Shown: piece by piece, positions 24,595-32,559 of the stretch
How the letters are laid out: each line of letters starts with the position of its first letter
How positions within the stretch are numbered: position 1 is the first letter of the stretch
Origin: Gleimia sp. 6138-11-ORH1
GTDB lineage: Bacteria > Actinomycetota > Actinomycetes > Actinomycetales > Actinomycetaceae
Direction of reading: 5' to 3'
NCBI RefSeq assembly: GCF_024814355.1
Contig: NZ_JANUXV010000003.1
Coordinates: forward strand, 78,612-142,611
Length of the DNA stretch: 64,000 nt
Notes under the pieces: model-generated
Seen by the model: the letters and a program-made list of their open reading frames with translations, nothing else
What the model was told of the DNA's origin: nothing
The model's database searches: none
Program-made: the position numbers and the translations under genes

Positions 24595-27500
24595 CTAGGG
24601 TTTACGTAGGCTAAGCAGTAAAGCCGCACCAGCCCCTATTAGAGCTAGTCCTCCGACTCCTAAAAGTCCTAAGCCCAGCCACGACCAAGAGGCATCTTCA
24701 GCTGGAACAGTTATCTTAGAAGACTTAGCTGAAGAAGTGTTTTTGGTAGTAGATTTGGTCTCTTTAGAGGTAATACTTGACTTCTCAGTAGACTTTTTAG
24801 ACTCGGTAGGCTTTGCTTGCGCCTTTTCCTTTTCCTTAGCGGATTCTTTAGCCTTTGCAGACTTAGTAGTGTCCGCCTTAAGCGTTGGGGCAGGAGCCTG
24901 TGAAGTTACCGGTGCTTGGCGCACTGGTGGAAGCGGAGGCGTTACCAGCGGAGGTGAACCTGCTCCCGGAACTGGATCTAAACTTGGTATGGGAGCCGGT
25001 TTAGGTACTGGTTTTGGAACCGGTTTCGGTTGCGGATCCGGTTTCGGTTTTGGAACCGGTTTCGGTTGCGGATCCGGTTTCGGTTTTGGAACCGGTTTCG
25101 GTTGCGGATCCGGTTTCGGTTTTGGATCTGGCTTTGGTTGCGGATCCGGTTTCGGCTGTGGATCTGGCTTTGGCTGCGGATCCGGTTTCGGTTGTGGATC
25201 TGGCTTTGGTTGCGGATCTGGAACCGTGATAGTCACCAATTTAACCGGCGACTGACCAGAAACTTCCAGTCCATTTATAAAGATTGAAAGAGCGCCCTCG
25301 GAAACGCCCTCGGGAACCTCACCAACCAAACGCAACTGGAAAATACCATTTTGCTGACGGTTCTCATGATTAGCAGGAGAACCCGCCAAGTAAGGGCGCG
25401 CCTGCGAAACCGACACCGCAGAAGTCTTCCCATTATCCCAAGTAACTTTCCCACCAGTAACCGCGAAAGTAGCAGTCGCCGGAGAGAACAAGTAACCTAC
25501 TGTAGCATCGGCAGACACCGGTTTTGGCAGAATAGCACCAACTAAACTAACAGCTGGATTCAGACCATCCCCGTGATAGAAATCCACGCCCTGAGCAGAC
25601 AAACCATTAACCAAAGCACCGGCGCGGCGCTTAAAATCAACTAACTTGCCAACACGTTTCGCCTGCGGAGTCCAACCCACTTCAGCGGCAGCTAAAGCTC
25701 GGGGGAACTGCATGAAGAAACCGTCTTGCATAGAACGCACATGCTCATTCCACTGTGCACTCTCAATCCCCAACACGTCACTATCAGGTAAGTTCAAAGC
25801 CTGAGCAGGATCATAGTTGTACCAGTTCGCTAAACGACAAGAACCCCTGCAAGCCCAAGTTGCGCCAGCTACCCCAGTAGCAGGACTCTGCGGGTAATAG
25901 AGATTACCAGCATTAGAATAAATCGCCTTAGCACCTTCAACTCGCACCGAATGATTAACCGCGGCATGGCCGCCGTTCCACAGTTGGAGCACGTCACCTG
26001 GCTGCTGTTTAGCAGCCGCAGCTTCATTCCAAGTAATCGGCGTAAGCCCCTTAGAACGAACGATTTGCGCTATCTTCTCAACATAACGACGATAAGTTGC
26101 GCCCCTATCTTTATTCGTAAGCGCATGCGCTTCATCACCACCAAAGTGGAAGTACTTAGAACCAGTCAGGTCATTAATCTGGGTAATCACATGATCAATG
26201 AAACGCAAAGTCGCCGGATCATCAATATCCAAATAGGTACCACCCACATCTCCAGTATCCTGAACTGGAGCCGTCAAATAACTACTTGGATCAGTAATCA
26301 ACTGGTTATTGGCTGTGCGAGTACCATCATGTGAAGAACCGGGAGTATTCAACTGAGGAATTGCGTGCAAAGCAGCATTAGTGTGACCGGGCAAGTCGAT
26401 TTCTGGAATAACTTCCATGTGGCGTGCCCGCGCATACGCTACGATTTCCTTCCACTCAGCTTGCGTGTAGAAACCAGTCTTACCAGCTGGACTATTGAAC
26501 CGAGACTTACCTTCCCCCATAGCTGTCTTGCCAGAAACGGAAGTCAGCAAAGAGTAATCAATCTTATCTTCAGGGTGTTTTCCTTCATTCGTAATTTCAA
26601 TCCGCCACCCCTGATCATCAGCCAAGTGAACGTGTAACACGTTGAACTTGAAACTACTATAGACGTCAATTGCCTGCTTCATCTCAGCAACTGTGTGGAA
26701 ACTCCGCGAAGGGTCAAACATATTACCCCGGTGAGCAAAGCGAGGCTGGTCGTCAATTTGCAATGCCGGAATCTTCCAAAGGCCAGTAGTCGGTTGCGTA
26801 AACTGTGACCAGCCGCCGAACAGTTGCATCAAAGTCTGCGTCCCGTTGAATAAGCCGTGAGCGGTATCACCGGTGACAGTTACGCCAGCTTCCGTCACAG
26901 TAAGCGTGTAACGCTCAGCTGCAATACCAGAAACGCCAGGTAAATCCCGGTTAATTAACACCAAATCCGGGATTTCATCAGCAGATGCAGTTACCACCGG
27001 GAGTGCAAAACCAGTGGACTTCCGAAGTTTATCGGCCAACAGATTAGCTTCAACCTGCGCATTCGGAGCAGCCACAATCTGGGATTGTGCTGAAAGTGTA
27101 AAGAAAGAATCAGCGTCAGTCAGAGAATACTCTTTCGGCAGGGGAACTAAAGGAGGTAGAACAGGTTTTGGAACCGGCTTTTCTAACGCCACGCCAAAAA
27201 CGCCAATTTCCCAAACGCTAGTGGCATATTTCCCAGAACGCTTATGCGAAACTAAACGCACGTGGCGGGCAGCAACAGGCTTTTCAGCCACACGAACATC
27301 AATCGTTTGCTTAGCAGAGCGTTCGCCCACTAAACCAGTCTTTACCTTATTCCAATCATTCCCATCTAGGGATAGCCAAATGTCATAGTCGGTAGACCAC
27401 TGCTTACCCCAGGTGATTTCCACGTTACTTAGTTCAGCCCGGAATCCCAGGTCAATATTCAACCAAACCTCATCTTGATTTGGAGCAGACCAGCGGGAAG

Positions 27501-28281
27501 CATCATTTGCTAAATGGACACTTGCTTGGTCTCTTTGTGGGCCGCCGTCTTTGCCATCAACGATCAACTCAGGCCCCCACTTGTCACTAACTTCTTGACC
27601 AATCGCAGTGACTACAACGCTTTCTTCACGCGCAAGGTTATTTAACTCAGGCGTTTGTGGGGTAGTAGAGGCACCCGGAGCTTCGGGAATGCTAGGGGGG
27701 CTCGTCCCGGGATCTGCTGGCTCAGTGGCAGGTAGAAACTCTCCAAAGACTTCAAACTCCCAAACACTAATCGCATAGGTCGCCGAACGCTGGTGAGAAG
27801 ACAAACGAATATAACGGGATTCAACACCCTTTCCGTCAGTAGTTAAATCAACTGTCTGCTCATTTGAAGCAGACCCACTTAATCCTGATTTGAGTTTCGT
27901 CCAAACTACGTCATCTTTTGAGACTTCAATATCGAAGTTTTTTGAGTATTGCTTCCCCCAAGTGATCTTCACTTGAGTGACTTTCGCAGACTTGCCCAAA
28001 TCTAGCTTTAACCAAGTCTCATCGTCATTGTTAGCAGACCAACGGGAAGCATCTGGAGACCGAAAGTTAGCGCGGTTATCGCGGAAAGCGAAATCTCCAC
28101 CCTTATCGTTATCAATAGCCAGTTCAGGGCCCCAACGATCTGGGACTTCTTGTCCGGCGGCAGTAGCTTTTACCGCGGGGTCTACAGCAAGGTTTGTCTC
28201 CGTAGCATGAGCAACCGTTGGCAAGAATGTCAGCGAGCTTGCTATCAATGCACCGGCAGCTAAGACGCTAAAACGCCTCAT
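24595..28281 (-). CDS. Secreted, membrane-anchored beta-N-acetylhexosaminidase (GH20) with two F5/8C domains
   Basis: 1228 residues from ATG 28281, which has AGAGGAG six bases upstream (an earlier ATG at 28299 lies inside that site). Order: signal peptide (to about residue 27), two F5/8-type-C carbohydrate-binding domains that are paralogous (DRWGPELAIDND / DKWGPELIVDGK, both followed by RYIRL/RHVRL SHxRS), GH20b, GH20 catalytic barrel with Asp716-Glu717 in FGGDEAH, a beta domain, a Pro-Lys repeat spacer (PKPDPQPKP and PKPVPKPKP units), a Ser/Lys/Thr-rich stalk and a C-terminal membrane helix ending SLRKP. No LPXTG is present. It should release terminal GlcNAc/GalNAc from host glycans outside the cell. 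Confidence 0.93.
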   Translation of the reverse strand: MRRFSVLAAGALIASSLTFLPTVAHATETNLAVDPAVKATAAGQEVPDRWGPELAIDNDKGGDFAFRDNRANFRSPDASRWSANNDDETWLKLDLGKSAKVTQVKITWGKQYSKNFDIEVSKDDVVWTKLKSGLSGSASNEQTVDLTTDGKGVESRYIRLSSHQRSATYAISVWEFEVFGEFLPATEPADPGTSPPSIPEAPGASTTPQTPELNNLAREESVVVTAIGQEVSDKWGPELIVDGKDGGPQRDQASVHLANDASRWSAPNQDEVWLNIDLGFRAELSNVEITWGKQWSTDYDIWLSLDGNDWNKVKTGLVGERSAKQTIDVRVAEKPVAARHVRLVSHKRSGKYATSVWEIGVFGVALEKPVPKPVLPPLVPLPKEYSLTDADSFFTLSAQSQIVAAPNAQVEANLLADKLRKSTGFALPVVTASADEIPDLVLINRDLPGVSGIAAERYTLTVTEAGVTVTGDTAHGLFNGTQTLMQLFGGWSQFTQPTTGLWKIPALQIDDQPRFAHRGNMFDPSRSFHTVAEMKQAIDVYSSFKFNVLHVHLADDQGWRIEITNEGKHPEDKIDYSLLTSVSGKTAMGEGKSRFNSPAGKTGFYTQAEWKEIVAYARARHMEVIPEIDLPGHTNAALHAIPQLNTPGSSHDGTRTANNQLITDPSSYLTAPVQDTGDVGGTYLDIDDPATLRFIDHVITQINDLTGSKYFHFGGDEAHALTNKDRGATYRRYVEKIAQIVRSKGLTPITWNEAAAAKQQPGDVLQLWNGGHAAVNHSVRVEGAKAIYSNAGNLYYPQSPATGVAGATWACRGSCRLANWYNYDPAQALNLPDSDVLGIESAQWNEHVRSMQDGFFMQFPRALAAAEVGWTPQAKRVGKLVDFKRRAGALVNGLSAQGVDFYHGDGLNPAVSLVGAILPKPVSADATVGYLFSPATATFAVTGGKVTWDNGKTSAVSVSQARPYLAGSPANHENRQQNGIFQLRLVGEVPEGVSEGALSIFINGLEVSGQSPVKLVTITVPDPQPKPDPQPKPDPQPKPDPQPKPDPQPKPDPKPKPDPQPKPVPKPKPDPQPKPVPKPKPDPQPKPVPKPVPKPAPIPSLDPVPGAGSPPLVTPPLPPVRQAPVTSQAPAPTLKADTTKSAKAKESAKEKEKAQAKPTESKKSTEKSSITSKETKSTTKNTSSAKSSKITVPAEDASWSWLGLGLLGVGGLALIGAGAALLLSLRKP
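24986..25220 (-). repeat. Pro-Lys codon repeat tract in the hexosaminidase spacer
   Basis: Imperfect 12- to 30-bp units read as QPKPDP and PKPVPKPK on the coding strand, more than a dozen tandem units. On the plus strand GGTTGCGGATCCGGTTTC recurs. Such tracts change length by slippage. Confidence 0.85.
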
Positions 28282-28323
28282 GCGTACTCCTCTCAACATT
28301 GAGATTTATGGGATTCTTAGTGC

Positions 28324-28348
28324 CTTCACTACGTCGTTGCTAGTGAAG
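28324..28348. promoter_or_regulatory. Inverted repeat in the hexosaminidase leader
   Basis: CTTCACTA (28324-28331) and TAGTGAAG (28341-28348) separated by 9 bases, 43 bases upstream of the start codon. Candidate operator. Confidence 0.4.
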
Positions 28349-28390
28349 ACAGACATGTGCGGGATATCAAGAAAATTCTAGCGAGTTTCT

Positions 28391-28414
28391 GCTTCAAACA
28401 ATTGCGTTTGAAGC
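28391..28414. promoter_or_regulatory. Second inverted repeat upstream of the hexosaminidase
   Basis: GCTTCAAAC (28391-28399) and GTTTGAAGC (28406-28414) around AATTGC. It could be an operator, or a hairpin ending upstream transcription from the tRNA side. Confidence 0.4.
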
Positions 28415-28502
28415 AAAACTTTGCAAAATGCCAAACTGCTATGAATCGTCGAAAAACAAAGCGCCGGCAAAGGACGTAACAGGTAAAGCAATAGAAATGA
28501 AA

Positions 28503-28531
28503 AGTGGCTGTGAACTTATTTCACAGCCACT
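28503..28531 (-). terminator. Terminator of the tRNA-Gly/tRNA-Pro transcript
   Basis: 12-bp stem AGTGGCTGTGAA (28503-28514) and TTCACAGCCACT (28520-28531), loop CTTAT. On the minus strand it is followed by TTTCATTT, fitting termination after tRNA-Pro. Confidence 0.8.
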
Positions 28532-28542
28532 TTATTTAAGTG

Positions 28543-28616
28543 TCGGGGTAGCGGGATTTGAACCCACGACCTTCCGCTCCCAAAGCGGACGCGCTACCAA
28601 ACTGCGCCATACCCCG
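28543..28616 (-). tRNA. tRNA-Pro (anticodon TGG)
   Basis: The reverse complement gives acceptor CGGGGTA/TACCCCG, D arm GCGC/GCGC, anticodon loop TTTGGGA with TGG at 34-36, T arm GTGGG-TTCAAAT-CCCGC. It is 74 nt; CCA is not encoded. Confidence 0.95.
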
Positions 28617-28637
28617 ATATTCATTTATTTTCATAAA

Positions 28638-28711
28638 TGGAGCGAGTGACGGGAATCGAACCCGCACCATCTGCTTGGAAGGCAGAGGCTCTACCATTGA
28701 GCTACACTCGC
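28638..28711 (-). tRNA. tRNA-Gly (anticodon TCC)
   Basis: The reverse complement gives acceptor GCGAGTG/CACTCGC, D arm GCTC/GAGC, anticodon loop CTTCCAA with TCC, T arm GCGGG-TTCGATT-CCCGT. CCA is encoded at 28638-28640. It lies 21 bases upstream of tRNA-Pro in the direction of transcription. Confidence 0.95.
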
Positions 28712-28978
28712 AAATCTTTAAGCGCGAACGCCTTAAGACATAAAAGACTATACAGAAGGATTTAGGTGAATGCAATTTGATTAACGCCGAACCCAGGTTA
28801 ATAGGATAGTAATCACATTCTCACCAGAAAGATTAGAAAGAAAACCCCGGAAAATAAGGGTTCTTTTCCAAATCTAAGAAAGCTCTAATTTAACCCTCAT
28901 TCTGTTCTTTTTTCTGCCTGCCACTATTAGGGTTATCAGGCTTCAAGAAAGCGCCCTCGGAACTAAAAGAGCACGAAT

Positions 28979-30157
28979 ATGAACGAAAATCCGTTGAAAA
29001 TAGTCCTCTACAGCCACGATTCCCAAGGACTCGGACATATCCGCCGTAACCTGGCAATCGCACACCAGCTGGTACAGGACTTGCCTCGCCTCACCGGGCG
29101 AAGCGTCAGCGGGCTGCTAATTTCCGGTCTGGCACCTACCCACCGTTTCCCTCTCCCAACTGGTTTTGACTGGGTAACCATCCCCGGAGTAAGCAAAGGT
29201 GCAAACGGATACCAAGCCCGTTCCTTAAAATCTGAAACCGGACGACTAATCGGACTGCGCTCTGAACTTATCAAAGCAGCCCTGATTGGTTTTAATCCCG
29301 ACCTGGTAATCGTGGACCGGCACATTTACGGAGTCTGGAACGAACTACGGCATCCCCTCCAAGCACTAAAAGCACAAAATCGACACGCAAAAATCGTCCT
29401 CGGTTTACGAGAAATCCTAGATGAACCAGACGTAGTCGCGAAAGAATGGGAAGCCCTGGGAGATTTAACTGCCCTGGCTGAACTTTTGGATAACGTCTGG
29501 GTATACGGTGACGAAAAGGTATATAACCCACTTGAAAATGGGCAGATTCCTACCCAGCTGGCCCCCTTAGCGAAATTCACCGGTTACCTGGCGCACGGAC
29601 GCCGGAAAACCGACTCACAGGCAGCTGCAGAACAAATCGCAGAAACAACCCGCCCATTTATTCTCACCACCACCGGAGGGGGAGAAGACGGGCAACGGAT
29701 ACTCACCGCAGCCGTAGCAGCTAAAGTTCCGGCAGCATACCGTCACCTAATAGTCACCGGGCCACAGCTTGATGAAGCCGCAGTAAATGACTTGCGTACC
29801 CAGGCAAGCGAAAATACTCAAATCATTCAAAGCCTACCTGGACTGGGACGGCATATCGGAGAAGCCAGCGCGGTAATCGCCATGGGCGGATACAACACGG
29901 TTTGTGAAATTTTAGCTACCAACGTTCCCGCTTTGATTATTCCCCGCGAGATTCCTCGCAAAGAACAGCTGATTCGCGCAAAAGCACTTCACCGCATCAA
30001 CGCAGTAGATTACCTACGCAATGAAGAAGCTACTGCAACGGCAATAGAAAACTGGCTAGCGCGAGTTTTAGAAACCACTAATGAACGCACTGGCATAAAT
30101 AAAGATGGTTTAACCACGGTATCTGAATACGCGGCACAACTATTACAAACACGATAA
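28979..30157 (+). CDS. GT-B glycosyltransferase, MurG/GT28-like
   Basis: 392 residues, soluble. The N-terminal Rossmann domain has SHDSQGLGHIRRNLAIAHQL, the GxGH-type acceptor loop of GT28 enzymes. The C-terminal domain has FILTTTGGGEDG and AMGGYNTVCEILATNVPALI, then PREIPRKEQLIRAKAL, the UDP-sugar-binding GGxNT and ExxxR pattern. Donor and acceptor are unknown. It is the first gene of a block of seven (28979-38001); 24 bases separate it from the next. The upstream 270 bases hold a CGCCCTCG octamer at 28952 but no recognised operator. It is not MurG, which would sit with other peptidoglycan genes and keep different motifs. Confidence 0.82.
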   Translation: MNENPLKIVLYSHDSQGLGHIRRNLAIAHQLVQDLPRLTGRSVSGLLISGLAPTHRFPLPTGFDWVTIPGVSKGANGYQARSLKSETGRLIGLRSELIKAALIGFNPDLVIVDRHIYGVWNELRHPLQALKAQNRHAKIVLGLREILDEPDVVAKEWEALGDLTALAELLDNVWVYGDEKVYNPLENGQIPTQLAPLAKFTGYLAHGRRKTDSQAAAEQIAETTRPFILTTTGGGEDGQRILTAAVAAKVPAAYRHLIVTGPQLDEAAVNDLRTQASENTQIIQSLPGLGRHIGEASAVIAMGGYNTVCEILATNVPALIIPREIPRKEQLIRAKALHRINAVDYLRNEEATATAIENWLARVLETTNERTGINKDGLTTVSEYAAQLLQTR

Positions 30158-30181
30158 ACACAGCAAAAGTAAGGATCAACA

Positions 30182-31426
30182 ATGTCTAAAATCGGTTACG
30201 TATTAAAAGTTTACCCACGGTTTTCAGAAACTTTCGTGGTAACAGAAATCTTGGCACGCGAAAACAACGGAGAAACCCTGGTTATCTTCGCGCTGCGTCC
30301 CACCACAGACACTCGCTTCCACCCAGAGATTTCTAAAGTAGCTGCAGAAGTTAAATGGGTGCCTCGCCCACTGAAGCCAACTCAATTCTGGCTCCAACTC
30401 AGCCAAGATCTGCTGAGTGCAGGTCTAACCGAAAAATTTGCGAAAATCTGGCCAGCCGTAGCACAGCTCCCCGCCGACGAAGTAGCCCAAGGGGTAGCTT
30501 TAGCAGTGGCAGCGAAACAGGAAAATGTGACTCACTTACACGCACATTTCGCTTCCTTAGCGGGAAGAACCGCCTGGATCGCTTCACAACTAACTGGAAT
30601 TCCCTACACGGTAACCACCCACGCGAAAGACATTTTCCACGAATCTGTAAACGAAGAATGGCTTTTAAGAATCGCTACGGGAGCTGCTCAGGTAATCGCC
30701 ATTTCAAAGTACAACTACGCTTTCTTAGAAAATAAGTTCCGCGGCCAAAATGTGAATCTAGTTCTACAGTACAACGCTTTAGAGCTGGCTCGATTCCCCT
30801 TTAAAGAAAAGAACCACAATCTAGCTGCCGAATTGCAGACTCGCCCGTTGAAAGTCTTAGCAGTTGGTCGCCTGGTAGAAAAGAAAGGTTTCGACCTGAT
30901 GCTGCGGGCGATTAAGCAGCTTACTGACGCTGGCATTGACTTAGATGTCAAGATCGCCGGCGAGGGCGCTGACGGTGAAAGTCTCAAAGCATTAGCTGAT
31001 TCTTTGGAACTAGGCGAGACTGTGAAGTTCTTAGGTGCTCGCACTCAAGCAGAGGTAAGAGATCTACTCCTTTGGGCAGACGTCCAACTTACCCCTTCAG
31101 TCCCTGCTTTGGATGGAAACCTAGATGGATTACCCACAGTCACTTTAGAAGCAATGGCAATGGGAACTTTGGTTATCGCCAGTGACGTAACCGGTTTGCC
31201 TGAGGTAGTCCGCCCAGAAAACGGAAACCTTGCGCCTACGGGACTTCTGGTTCCAGCTGGAGATCTGGAAGCCTTAACTGCAGCCCTTAAGCGAGTAGCT
31301 GAAGGGGATGTGAATTACACAGAGCTGGTTAAAAACGCTAGAGAACTGATTGAAACTGAGTTTGATTCAGCGCAACAAGCACGTAACTTGGCAGATTTAA
31401 TGAAAAACGGAGGAGAACTACGATGA
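30182..31426 (+). CDS. Glycosyltransferase family 4 (first of two)
   Basis: 414 residues, ribosome site AAGGATC. N-terminal KVYPRFSETFVVTEI and HLHAHFASLAGRTAWIAS, then VTTHAKDIF are the typical acceptor-domain motifs of GT4 enzymes acting on exopolysaccharide intermediates (WcaL/AmsK-like). The C-terminal domain carries AVGRLVEKKGFDLMLRAI, IAGEGADGESLK, and the catalytic ExxxxxxxE as DGLPTVTLEAMAMGTLVIASDVTGLPEVV. There is no membrane segment. It overlaps the next gene by 4 bases (ATGA), so the two GT4 enzymes are translationally coupled and probably add successive sugars to one product. Confidence 0.88.
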   Translation: MSKIGYVLKVYPRFSETFVVTEILARENNGETLVIFALRPTTDTRFHPEISKVAAEVKWVPRPLKPTQFWLQLSQDLLSAGLTEKFAKIWPAVAQLPADEVAQGVALAVAAKQENVTHLHAHFASLAGRTAWIASQLTGIPYTVTTHAKDIFHESVNEEWLLRIATGAAQVIAISKYNYAFLENKFRGQNVNLVLQYNALELARFPFKEKNHNLAAELQTRPLKVLAVGRLVEKKGFDLMLRAIKQLTDAGIDLDVKIAGEGADGESLKALADSLELGETVKFLGARTQAEVRDLLLWADVQLTPSVPALDGNLDGLPTVTLEAMAMGTLVIASDVTGLPEVVRPENGNLAPTGLLVPAGDLEALTAALKRVAEGDVNYTELVKNARELIETEFDSAQQARNLADLMKNGGELR

Positions 31427-32559
31427 AAATCGCATACGTTTGCGCCGATCCGGGGATTCCAGTTTTTGGAACTAAGGGCGCCAGTGTTCACATTCAAGAA
31501 GTTATCCGCCAAATGTTAGCTAAAGGGCATGAAGTTAGTGTTTTCGCGATCAGAAAAGGAACTGAAATTCCCGCTGACTTAGCACACCTGCCCGTGCGCG
31601 TCTACGAACTTTCTAATGAGCTGAAGAAAAATCCAGCGCAAAGAGAAGACGCTCAAGCCCTGGCAGCTGAGGAAATCGCGAAAGCTATTAGTAGCGAGAA
31701 CTTTGACCTGGTGTACGAGCGCTACTCACTATTTTCTTCAGTACTTTTCCAAGTGCGCTCAACCAAACCAGAAACTAAGACTATTTTAGAAGTGAACGCG
31801 CCTTTAATCGAGGAACAGCGTAAACATCGAGTTCTGGTGAAAGAAGAATTAGCGCAGACCTGTCTACAACTTCAGGTAAGTGCCGCAGACGCGGTTATCT
31901 GTGTTTCTGACCGAGTCACTGCCTGGGTGCAGGCAATGGTTCCCGCCTACGCGCAGAAGGTGCATACGGTAAACAATGGAGTTAATCCAGAGCGGATTAC
32001 CGTGCAACCAGAAGCAGATGAAGTGGTTGTAACTTTCGTAGGCACTTTGAAACCTTGGCACGGGGTAGAAGACCTGTTGAAAGCATACGCTTTAAAAGAA
32101 ACCGCTTGGAAACTTCGGATTATCGGGGCGGGGCCAGAAGAAGCAGACCTGCAGCGTCAAGCCGGTGAACTTGGTTTGGATGTTGATTTCTACGGGGCTG
32201 TGCCACCGCAAGAAATGCCGGCTGCGTTAGCTGGAACTGCGATTGGAGTAGCCCCTTACCCGATTCCTCAAAGCCCGGAGGAACACTACTTTTCGCCCTT
32301 GAAGATTTACGAATACTTAGCTGCCGGTCTGGCTGTGGTAGCAACTGATGTAGCTGATATTCCAGAACTTTTGGACGGCTGTGGGGTAGTTGTTCCCGCT
32401 TCAAACCCACTTGCTTTAGCAACTGCGATTGATGATTTAGTAATTAACTCGCAGGCGCGCCACGAACTGCAGCTTTTAGCGCGTGAAGCGGCTGTAACTA
32501 AACACTCTTGGAAGCAGGCAGTGGAACGTATCTTCGCTTTGGCGGGAGCTTCTCTATGA
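31423..32559 (+). CDS. Glycosyltransferase family 4 (second of two)
   Basis: 378 residues. The N-terminal domain begins MKIAYVCADPGIPVFGTKGA and continues SVHIQEVIRQMLAKGHEV; YERYSLFS and EVNAPLIEEQRKHR are shared with PelF/sulfolipid-type GT4 proteins. The donor domain has FVGTLKPWHGVEDLLKAYAL, IIGAGPEEADLQRQAG and a short catalytic segment SPLKIYEYLAAGLAVVATDV. It overlaps both neighbours by 4 bases (GGAG before its ATG inside the upstream gene; its stop overlaps the exporter's ATG). Sequence differs clearly from the first GT4 enzyme, so this is not a recent duplication. Confidence 0.88.
   Translation: MKIAYVCADPGIPVFGTKGASVHIQEVIRQMLAKGHEVSVFAIRKGTEIPADLAHLPVRVYELSNELKKNPAQREDAQALAAEEIAKAISSENFDLVYERYSLFSSVLFQVRSTKPETKTILEVNAPLIEEQRKHRVLVKEELAQTCLQLQVSAADAVICVSDRVTAWVQAMVPAYAQKVHTVNNGVNPERITVQPEADEVVVTFVGTLKPWHGVEDLLKAYALKETAWKLRIIGAGPEEADLQRQAGELGLDVDFYGAVPPQEMPAALAGTAIGVAPYPIPQSPEEHYFSPLKIYEYLAAGLAVVATDVADIPELLDGCGVVVPASNPLALATAIDDLVINSQARHELQLLAREAAVTKHSWKQAVERIFALAGASL

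Noticed and set aside
24737..25287. Several plus-strand frames opposite the hexosaminidase spacer (Gly/Phe-rich)
   Set aside because: They are antisense reflections of the Pro-Lys repeats and have no start signals.
28423..28775. Short frames on both strands over the tRNA-Pro/tRNA-Gly genes
   Set aside because: Reading through tRNA genes gives familiar spurious peptides (VAGFEPTTFRS); the tRNAs explain the sequence.
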